This document shows, piece by piece, positions 10,445 to 21,900 of a stretch of 64,000 bases of DNA. This DNA comes from Macrosoma leucophasiata. Its lineage: Eukaryota > Arthropoda > Insecta > Lepidoptera > Hedylidae. Made by a program: the position numbers and the translations under genes. Under the pieces are notes generated by a model. It saw only the letters and a list, made by a program, of their open reading frames with translations, had not been told where the DNA came from and did not search any database. The DNA is taken from positions 2,604,001-2,668,000 of the forward strand of contig JAWQUS010000022.1 in the NCBI GenBank assembly GCA_036365455.1. The letters run 5' to 3'. Position 1 is the stretch's first letter. The number at the start of each line of letters is the position of its first letter.

Positions 10445-10806
10445 TATAAGTCTGTTTTACTACATGAAAGAAATAAACCTTGTGTTGCTGTAAAGAAGAT
10501 TTATTGTTAGTTTTTTTTTATACAGAGACTATTTTATTTAGGTAATATAAAACAATATGAACTCAAACCTGTAAAGAAGAAACGACAATGAAAGTTTATT
10601 CTTTCACTTTTAAAACATAAAATAATATAATACTAAAATTTTCATTGATTATCCAATTGTCAATCAACTCGTATTTAAATCTGTCATCTGACATTCTGAA
10701 TTCGTTCCTTCTTTAAAATCAGACAATTAAAAAGTTAAAAACTATAACCAAACTTCATGGTAAGTAAACACACAGAGTGCGAAGAAAGAAATAGTATTTC
10801 TTTACA
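10445..10806 (-). repeat. 5' LTR of the Gypsy element
   Basis: Identical to the other LTR. A TTTTAAAAG box lies about 25 nt before an initiator-like TCATTG, so transcription is inferred to start near 10589, giving U3 about 217 nt and R+U5 about 145 nt. Confidence 0.88.
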
Positions 10807-11131
10807 TATATATATATTTTTTTAATGTTTTCAGTCATTTCAATAGATAAACAGAATGTAGTTCATCTAGCAGTCAGTAGCTGTCCACCCTGGGCGATAC
10901 ATATTTGCGATCGCCGGTAAGTTTGCTGCAAGTTTTTTTTTTTTTATTCCTCTGTTCCGGAAATTATTGTGCATTAGGTACTACCTGACCTGAACACGAT
11001 AGTGCTGAACACCACCATTTAGCGGCAGATAAAATAATCATATAATGGACAATCAATTCAATTGTCAAAACGAAACGCTATAAAAGAAAACAACATTATA
11101 TTAAATTGTGTATAAAGTATAGTTTTAACAT

Positions 11132-14100
11132 TTAAATCGGGCGAATAATATCTTGAATGTAAGTACTATTAACAAACTTCCATATCAAAAAACAATAAAA
11201 TGCTGTTTTTAGCATCCTGTCCAGAAGTCGTAACCTGGAAAGAAAAACACAAAAATAAATAATGGATAAACTATAAAGAAGATGTAGCGTCCACTACATT
11301 AAGGCGCCAACTAGTGGAATACAATGAAACCTTACAGTACTTGTCTAGTACGATAGATGGCGTGCAGTCAAATTACATCGCACATACGAAGATTTCTCAA
11401 GAGTTGGCATATATACAACTTCCCAACGTCAACCGAGGCCGCGGCCCGCCAGGCGCTACCACCTCGCCTGGTTGGAGGATCCTCCCTTTTCGCCGGAGGA
11501 ACACTTCCACCCGTTCCTCCACAGAGATGTTGCAAAAATGTATGGACCTCCGGCCATGTATTGTACACAATATCATTGAACAGGCAAAATCAATATAGAA
11601 ACGTTTTTTACTGCATATTTTCACTTATTTAGCTTGGTTTGCAGTAACAAAACATTATTTGCAGTTAGAATTGCAACTCAAAACCAACATGGCGAATATG
11701 GCGGGCGATGTCATTTTGACATTTTCATTTTCTAAATTGTATTTTGATTATATAGTAGTTGGAGATAAAAGTAATGTTTTCTAATTACTATCGAAATCGA
11801 TTGATCCCAAGTGTCGGCTGTATCGCCGCCATGTTTAACATAGTTGAAAATGATAAAATCGTTTGAATTAAATGTGGTTGTAACTCTAAAATATATTCCT
11901 GAATAAAAATTGTAATTTTTTCGGATCTTCTTTAAATTACCCATTTTTTGAGGACGTGTACGAACCAGAGCCGAGCTCGCAACATCTCCTTTATTGCGAC
12001 AAAGAAAAACTTTCAACACTAAAGTCTTCGACCAGTGTTGCCAGTGATAATATGCGGAACTGACCGAGGGAACACCTCAGAGGGAATGTTCGCTCGACAA
12101 TTTACAGGTCTTGGGTAGATACGAACACGAAAACGCATGGCGGATAATTTCTACGATATAAAGATGTGCTTAAACGCCATATGTAGCGCTTGGATCCGTC
12201 TCAGTGGGTCATCACTTAACATCAACGTGAACTGCTTGTTTGCCACTTCCAGTACACTTAAAAGGTTACCTTTTGGAGTGTGTCTTAGCTTTCTCTTGAT
12301 CAGCCGGGTTCTCCTTCAACAGATACTTCTTCCCCACTATCCAACTGTTTTTTAAAAATTCTGTTCTATCGATGCCCTTCATATCAAAACAAAACTGAGA
12401 TGCGTCTTGGGGTTTGATTTTCGAGCGTAGTTTCAAGAAATTCTCGTTGTTGAAAGTCCACTGCTGTTTTAGAAAGTATTCGACCGCCAAGCTTGCTATG
12501 TAGATACGACGTTGGATTTTTAGAAGCCTGAAAGAACATTTAATGAAATCATCTAAAGAAATATTATAGAGCTTAACCCGCTTGTTAATAAACGTACATT
12601 AGATACGTTTTAGCTAAAGGTAATATGCTTTCCCCTTTATTCATAAACGTATTTTAGCTAAAGTGTTGCTAATCTCTCCTTTGTCTTTTTCTATCCTGCA
12701 CGTTTAACAATGCAACTGACAAAGACAAAGCATTCTATAGCTAAAACGTATCTAACGTACGTTTATGAATAAGGGGGTTAGTCTTTATCAGTCGCATTGT
12801 CAATTGCGTAGCATATAAAAAGACAAAGGACAGATTAGCAACACTTTTAGCTAAAATGCTTTTATGACTTAAGTAAGTGGGGGTAAGTGTTTATTTCGTT
12901 GAAAGTGTTCAACGAACTCTTCAACTAAGTACATCTGATGTAAATAAAAATAAATGTTTGTGTTTGAAGTCGAATTTATATAACCTTTTATATAAAAATG
13001 GAAACAAAAAAGGTATTGTTGTCTCTCAGATTCGAAAAAACTTATTAAGTGACAAATACCAGTAATCTTATTTTTTTAAAAAAGGAGTTTTTGTAGCAGA
13101 TATTATGTTTCAAGAGTGCGACCACCTAATGAATTTTAATGACAATAATTACCCTTTATAACATTAATATTAATATTTTTATATTTTAATATTAATATTA
13201 CTGATATAAAGAAATATAAAAGAGAACTTTCCTTTTGATTACTTACAGGGGTTTTTTACCAAGAACGGTGAGTAAAATATCAACTAGTAAAGCTGGCAAA
13301 AAATGCAGAAAAAGCACCTGAAACGTTAAAATAATTAAACTTAAGTGTTTATTCATGATAAATGCGAATCATCAAAGCAATATTGCTTTTTTAGTTATGA
13401 AAAAGCTACAATACACATTGGTATGTATGTATGTATCTTCACGCCAGGTCCCTAACGGGGTAGGCAGAGAGTGTAGAGCGCCAGACATCCCGGTTCTGAC
13501 AAACCTCTCGTGCCTCGTCTACCTTCATCATTCTCTTCATACATGCACGCCGATTCCTAAGACTTTTGACCCCACCATCAGACAGAACTCGACCTATTTG
13601 GTCATGGTAGGTCAGCCTTGGTCTTCCTGGGCCTCTGCAACCATCCACATTCGCATTGTATATCTGTTTAGTCATTCGCTCATTCGACATTCTTTCTATA
13701 TGCCCGAACCATCGGAGCATGCCTTTTTTCATTTTTACACCGATACTATCATTCACACAAAGTCTCTTTCTTACATCTTCATTACGAACGCGATCGGTGA
13801 GTGATACACCGCAGATCTTGCGCAAAGATCTCATCTCGACCGCGTTCAACTTACTTTCATGCTCTTTCCTGCATACCCAGCTCTCGCTACATTAGATACG
13901 TTTTAGCTATAGAATGCTTTGTCTTTGTCAGTTGCATTGTCAAATGTGCAGGATAGAATAAGACAAAGAAGAGATTAGCAACACTTTAACTAAAATACGT
14001 TTATGAATAAGGGGGTTAGTGTCTACAAAACTTCTACATTGTAGATGCGTTGCAACTCTTGAAGTTCACGAACCACGGCGGTAAATGTGAGTGCATACAT

Positions 14101-17100
14101 ATTCTAGCTCCATCAGTGGAGTTCTACCATGAGTAAAAGTTCAACCAGATGTAAGACAATACGTCATCTGGTCGAATTGATGACAGTGGTAACCAAGTAT
14201 TGACATCTCGTTGTAAGATTTAATTTGAACATTCAATAATTAATTAATGCAATGAGAAAAATCATGTTCCATAAAAGTTTGCAAGCACAATCGATCAATC
14301 GATGCAAGCTCGGTGACGAAGCTGGATAGGATTCACAATATAGAAGTACTTTATGACCTCTCAAAAGAATTTGATTGTGTCAGTTAGTATTTGGTGAGTG
14401 GTAAAAAGGTAAACTCGGTTCGGTAATTTAAAAACAGAAATGGACTTAAAGTTGAGCCCTGAGGCACACTCATTTATACTTAAGAAAGTTTTACTAAATT
14501 TACTTGTATTTTCTGTTCCCGCCCTTCAAGATCCAATTCAACAGGTCTTTTTGCCAATTGATTCTAGACTGCAGTGATCATTTTCGTGTATTTTTTGTGT
14601 AGCTTACAACCACCAAATACTAACTGACAAAAAAAAATTCTAGTTACCCTAAAGGCGAATTTTATACGCCGCTCAATATTTTCAATCCTATGTGTGTTGA
14701 TGAACCTCCGTCCCTATATGCCCCAAAATATATTTAGGCACTTTATGACTAGAGATTGACTAAGATCCTGAGCATCCCTATCGGTTCTAACCTCGGTTTG
14801 CGTTGCGGGGGTGTATATAATATATATTATGCAATTAGGAGACGAGCAACTTTCGTTCTAGTCTTCGCTTGGTGACTACGACTCGCGGGTCGTGTTCTCG
14901 AACTTCTAAGGGACTCAGAATCTGTTAAATGATAGAACGTAACTTCACGCCTGTAATCCCCGAAGGGGTAGGCAGAGGTAAATGCATGCATTCAAGCATA
15001 CATGCAAACACTCACGATTCACCGGTTACGTTATTGGCCCATGAATCATGTTGACATCTCCGGGCACATTACCAAAGTTTGAGGTACTGGGAAATTTCCA
15101 TAAAATGGAAAAATCTCAATAGAATCAGTGAAAGAGTACTACACCATTATCTCTGTTAGCCCCCTACCCGAATCGGAACCAGTGCGGAGGGAGGGATGAT
15201 GATTATTCGTTCGTTCGAAACCAGTACTTCAGCGTAGTAGTAGTGGCCTGCTACCACTAGGCTACTGAGGCAGTTAAATGATAGGTATAAAAATTAAATG
15301 AATACAAACCCCAAAATCATAAAGTCGCCTATTTGATATAAAGCTTACACCCATTGTCCACAGGGTGTTCCGTAGGGGCATTTCACCAGCTAACGATTGA
15401 CCGATCTCGTATAGATCCCGGTTGGAAGCGGGCGCTTGCTCATTGTTGCAACAGTTGTAAATTGGTATATCGTCCGTAGCTTCTAATCTGCAATCATCAG
15501 TATACGAGGTGTGAATTTATGAACTCCTTACCTAAATATTGAGGAGCATCAAAGGAGTTCGACCGTCAACGGTCACACCCCTCCCAGCACATCCCTTTAA
15601 AAAAACAACCGGTCCACCATTAGGCGCCTCAGGAAAGGGTGCAGGGTTATACACTTCTTTTCCAGCCACCTCCACTAAAATGATAGGTTTGACAGCAGTG
15701 CAAACGCTACACATACACCAACAAGACATAGCGCAATATATTATATTTTATGCGGCGAGTTGCGAAACATCATCATTGTTTAATGTTTTTGTTGCAAACT
15801 AAGGGTCAGAAATTGCTAAAAATGTTATTGCAGCTTAAAGGAGATGTTGCGAGCTCGACTCTGGTTCGTACACGTCCTCAAAAAATGGGTAAATTAAAGA
15901 AGAATCCGAAACAAATATAATTATTTTTTTAAAGAAAAATATATTTCACAAGCATGTGTTAATGCGAAATAATATAAAACAAATACAATTATTTTATTCA
16001 AGAATATGTTTTAGAGTTACAACCACATTGACATGAATGTATCAATGTACATGAAAATAATAAATTTTATTCTTCTTATTTAATTCAAACGATTTTATCA
16101 TTCTCAACCATGTTCAACATGGCGGCGATACAGCCAACGCAACATAGTACCTATGTAGATAAAACAAAACTAATGCTATCTGCATCTTACTATTGCATTA
16201 CATAATATCAAAAAAAAAATACAATGTATCAATTTAACAGTTCGGATAATATTTTTGAAATTGGAAATCGATTAGTATATTATAACACATGAAATCGATT
16301 TTGATAGTATTTAGAAAATATTACTTTTTTCAGCAAGTACTATATAATCAAAAAAACAATTTAAAAAACGAAAATGTCAAAATTACATCGCACGCTATAT
16401 TTGCCATGTTGGTTTTGAGTTGCAATTCTAACTGCAAATAATGTTTTGTAACTGCAAACAAAACTAAATAAGTGAAAATATGCAGTAAAAAACGTTTTTA
16501 TATTGATTTTGCCTGTTAATGATATTGTGTACAATACATGGCCGGCGGTCCATACATTTTTGCAACATCTCCTTTTACCGCGTCTGCTTCAGATAGGACC
16601 AATTCATTATGTATACTTACGACAAGAATTTTGTCTGATCTAGACACAAACTTCTCGTGTCTACTGCAGACAAGACAAATAGAAACGTAGGTGTTATCAA
16701 AATGAGAATACCTACTAACTTTTTAGTGCCGCGTATCCAAGCGGCTGCTATTAAATGTTGAATTGCTATGTCCACTGGCATGTAATCATGGGTGATATCT
16801 GGATCTGTATACATGCACCGCATAATACCTAAAAAAAATATTCCATATTTTTGAATCAATTTGAAATCTATTTTATTTTTCTTTTACATAGTCATAATGG
16901 CTGAAATATTAGTGGATGTTTTCGCCTGGCGAAACGGCGTACGATTTATCTGCCGCAGTATTAATAGGTTGAGGAAAAAGTCTTTTCGCATTATAGTATG
17001 TATGAACTTGTAATAAAATCTCTTTGGCTGTAGTATTTGTATCTGGCTGGTTTTGGTATCATTGAAAGTTAAAATTTTAAAGAACATAATTCCAAATTCA

Positions 17101-18951
17101 AATTAGGCAAATGTGTGATTTTCATTTGTTTTTCGTACTGTCAAGATGAGTGAATCTAATGTAGAAATTCGATACATTTTAAAATTTTACAACAAAAAAG
17201 GGAAAAATGTAACGCAAGCCGCGAAAAAAAATTGCGATGTTTATGGACCTAGTGCAGTGTCTGTGAGAGTAGCACAAATTTGGTTTAAGCGTTTTCAATC
17301 CGGAAATTTTGATGTCAAAGATGCACCTCGCTCTGGTCGCCCTATTACGGATAAAATGGATGCCATTTTTGAAAAAGTGGAGCAAGATCGACTTATCAGT
17401 AGTTACGACGTAGCTGAAAAACTGAGAATTGATCACAAAACAGTTTTGGCGCATTTGAAAAAAGATGGGTACAAAAAAAAGCTCGATATTTGGGTACCTC
17501 ACGAGCTCACTGAAAGAAACCTAATGAACCGTGTACTCATTTGTGATTCTTTATTACGACGTAATGAAACCGAATCATTTTTGAAGAAGCTGATAACTGG
17601 TGATGAAAAGTGGATCACGTACGACAAGAACGTGCGAAAAAGGTCGTGGTCAAAGGCCGGTCAGGCTTCACAGACTGTGGCGAAACCCGGGTTAACTCGC
17701 ACTAAGGTGATGTTGTGTGTGTGGTGGGATAGGAAGGGCATTATTCATTATGCTAGCTATTACCACCAGGCAGGACTATCGATTCTGAACTCTACTGCGG
17801 ACAACTGATGAGATTAAAGCAAGAAGTTGAGAGAAAGCGGCCGGAATTGATCAACAGAAGGGGTGTGGTGTTTCATCATGATAACGCTAGACCTCACACA
17901 TCTATAGCCACTCAGCAAAAATTAAGAGAGTTTGGCTGGGAGGTGTTAATGCATCCGCCGTATAGTCCTGACCTTGCACCTTCAGATTTCCACCTGTTTC
18001 GGTCTCTTCAGAATTCTTTATGCAATGTTAGGTTAACATCACGAGAGGACTGCCAAATCCACTTGTCGCGGTATTTTGATGAGAAGTCCCAAAATGTTTA
18101 TAGCAATGGGATCATCATAGGTAGGGAACCTACAAGATGGCAAAAGGTTATCGAACAAAATGGTACATAGATACTTTAGTTAAATTTAAATAAACTGTAT
18201 TAAAAAATGTTTTGAATTATCTTAAAAAATGCGAAGAAACTTTTTCCCCAATCTAATATATTATTACCGAAAATTATGAGATTTTTTGAAGTTTACTTCT
18301 CAAGGAACGATTTTAATTACTTATAAATAAATAATAAATAACAGTTTATTGACACAAGAATATACACACATTTGATCACAAACTGACAAATAATGTTTGC
18401 ACAATGGAATTTGTTGAACACCTGGTACCCAAAGTAAGATTAAACTTGTGTTATGAGTACCAGGACTCTCGCACCTCACTTGTACAATTTACAATTTAGT
18501 GTCGGTTATGTTGTGTGTATGCGTTGGTGGCATATTAATTGCAGCAAACATAAATGAATACACATTGAGTTATAAGGCCGGATGGAAATTTATGAGGAGT
18601 AAAATGAAGTAAAGCACGAAAGCTGAGGCGTAACGCGTTTCATCTATACAAATAAATAAAATTGGAGTATCTGTTTGTAATATAAAAATAACCGCTTTTT
18701 ACTAAATGCATATGTATGTTTACATGGTACCACACCGCGGACACTCCGCCAAAATTTCATACAAACGCTTAATTTGATCTCTATACGTAGTATTATTACA
18801 TATTCTCTGATTTAGCAGCAGACAGAATATTCAAATTCAAAATTCAAATTTATTTGGAACACGATGACATTCGCAAAACTAAGAGATACCTATAGGTCAC
18901 GAGAATCAACGCACGTGCAGGTTCCAGAAATCTTATTAATATATACAAGAT

Positions 18952-18988
<37 letters not shown>

Positions 18989-21900
18989 TGCCTCCTCCTC
19001 TGCCCTCGAGCTTCGACACTGTAACTCTATCATCAATGATGAATAGTTTATCAGAAATTAATTTACCTGATCCACACGCAAGCATAAGACCAACTGGGCC
19101 ATTAAAATTTTCCAACCATCCAGGTATTGGTTCTTTATCACTGGAAATTACTGAAAAATACATAATTTTAATTTTCTTCCCTCAGAAATAGATGACATTG
19201 GTCATTTATAATCTTTCAATAGACTAAATTAAATTTCATCTCAGTCTACCCAAGACCATGGAAGACGAAAAGGAACCAGATTGATTATGGTCGAACTGAA
19301 TAAGATTCCTAATCAATTTAGTTTATATATAAGTGAGATACCTAATAATTATAATGGCAACCCATTATAAGTCCCACTGCTGGGCACCAGTCTCTCCCCT
19401 CTTTGGGGGGAGGCCTGGAACTTACTCCGCCACGCTGCTCCAATGCGGATTGGTGAAGATACGGGTTAGCGGCCAACCCGCTGCGGATTGATGGAGTACC
19501 AAAATGTGTTTTATTTCAATGAGTGGAAACTTACGAGGATCGAATATTCTAAACGGAACATTGAGATATTACCAATCGAGGGCCTAGTCATAACAATGGG
19601 CAGTTTTCCTTTATATTCAAACACTAACTGCTCAGCCAATTGCTTTGTGAAGACATACGTGTTGGGCATCTCTCCCATATATCTGGAATTTAGGGGAAAT
19701 GAATGTCAATACAAGCAATCGTAGTCTAGTGGTAGCGATAGATCCTCATTATTATGCTTTGACAGGCTTTCGTCCAGAAGTATGTATAATTTGGCTCAAA
19801 TGATATTGCATACAAACATAGCTATAAGAATGTTTAAATTTGGGTCACTATTTACATACGAGCACCAAAGGAGATGTTGCAAAAATGTATGGACCTCCGG
19901 CCATGTATTGTACACGATATCATTAACAGGCAAAATCAATATAAAAACGTTTTTTACTGCATATTTTCAGTTATTTAGCTTTGTTTGCAGTTACAAAACA
20001 TTATTTGCAGTTAGAATTGCAACTCAAAACCAACATGGCGAATATGGCGGGCGATGTCTTTTTGACATTTTAATTTTTTAAAATTGTTTTTTGATTATAT
20101 ATTAGATACTTGGAGAAAAAAGTAAGATTTTCTAAATACTATCGAAAACGATTTCATGTGCTAATACTAAGAAATAAATAGTTATCGTTTTCCAATTTAA
20201 AGAAATTCATCGGAACTTCTTTAAATTGATCGAAACGATACATCGTTTTTTAATAATATGTGATGCACTAGTAAGATACAGATAGCATTAGTTTTGTTTT
20301 TATACATGGGTACTATCCCAAGCGTCGGCTGTATCGCCGCCATGTTGAACATAGTTAAAAAGGATAAAATCGTTTGAATTAAATGTGGTTGTAACTAAAA
20401 AATTGAATAAATTAATTGTTTTTTTTTCGGATTAATCTTTAATTTTTTCCCATTTTTTGAGCACGTGTACGAACCAGAGCCGAGCTCGCAACATCTCCTT
20501 TAAACTCAAATTGCCTCATTTTTTTAAAAGCAAATTGGGTGCGACTGACCGACAGATTAATTCTACGAGGGTTTTTCCTTTGAAACTAAACCTTAAAAAT
20601 TACATACAATAAACCAGTGCCGGATAAAGCCGGTGCGGGGCCCGCAGCAAATGTGACCATGGGGCCCTAGAGTTACATTGCCTACTGAAATTTAGGATGT
20701 AAATAAAACAACATTTACGAAAAGGAATCGAAAATTTAGGGGATTCCCCCTGTAAGTATTGTGGTATTGCCAACTTGCAACGTAATAATATAGGTACCTA
20801 TATAATTAGTGGTCAACGCTCCCTTTGAGAATAGCTAAGGTGTATTACATATTTGTGTTTTTTTTTAGGCACAGGCACGGGGCCCCAATGGCGCGGGGCC
20901 CGTAGCATTTGCTACTCCTGCTATATGGCTAATCCGGCACTGCAATAAACCACACTTACTTAGCAGTAATCATTTGAATAGTATTATTATCCAGCTCGTC
21001 ACATATTTCTAAAGTATCTCTCCAGTTTGCCGGCGGTGGGTACAGTTTCTCTTCAATAATTTCCCGATTTGTATTAGAATATGATGTAGATACATGCACG
21101 AATGCCTGAAAATTTCCGGAGAGTATAATTTAAACTACGGAACAGTAATTTCAACTGGTGTGGACGAATAAAACTATGTCGCTCTCAGTGGTCATTAACT
21201 AATATACTTGCCGCTAAATGGTAGTGTCCAGCACTATCGTGTTCCGGTCAGGTGGTAATGTACGGCCTTGTATTTTCAAGCAAACGCATGGCAACGCATC
21301 TGAATTTTGACCTCCGGTCTTTGTGTGGGTGTCTCTAGGCTGCAGTCATCACTTAACATCAATGTGAACTGCACGCTTGTTTGCCACTTTCATTACATAA
21401 AAAAGTGGTGTGGAATGATTATCTCAGCTGTTTGTAAGAGTTCGACTTAGCTAAACATTTAATGTGGTCAAAATTATACGTATAACCCATCCAGCGACTA
21501 TAGAAGAAGGATGGCTGATTGGTCTGTGACCGGCCTTTTTCGGCTTATCGTCCACTTGCGGTAGAACATATCCACTAAGTGCGAAAATATTCTCAAAGTA
21601 AAATATTCTCGAAATAAGTCTCAATACGCCGCCGGTGACCAAATACCACACTGAGCGCACACCCCGTCAATGTCATGCTGTCTAGCTGATCTGACATAGC
21701 GTTCATTCAATATAATCAAGGGTGGCAAGCAACAGAAAAATACAAAGGAAAGGAAACCGATATCATCATCGCCCTTCCCTATTCAGCATCGCCGGAATGT
21801 ACATATACTTTATCTTTTGTACTCAACGCTATTTAATCCTGCCAGTCCCAAATATTTAAGTGATTGCTTTGAATTTGCCCACCTCTCCCATTCCCGGTAA

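Larger units (their letters stand above)
5789..10806 (-). mobile_element. Complete Ty3/Gypsy LTR retrotransposon, minus strand
   Basis: Two LTRs (about 5789-6150 and 10445-10806) read as identical over about 362 bp, so the insertion is very recent. The element has gag, then pol with order protease-RT-RNase H-integrase, and no envelope-like frame. The polypurine tract GGGGGGAG abuts the 3' LTR. Target site is an AT repeat, with TATATA on both sides. No tRNA-type (TGG) primer site follows the 5' LTR; instead there is a 10-nt complement to the LTR (see findings). It lies between the 3' ends of FAR-C and FAR-A, inside an S1 repeat. Clade not assigned. Confidence 0.92.

Noticed and set aside
12941..13283. 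CRISPR-like array impression from 35-bp spacing seen at 32941-33285
   Set aside because: Eukaryotic context, whole unit repeated with no unique spacers; a simple tandem array.
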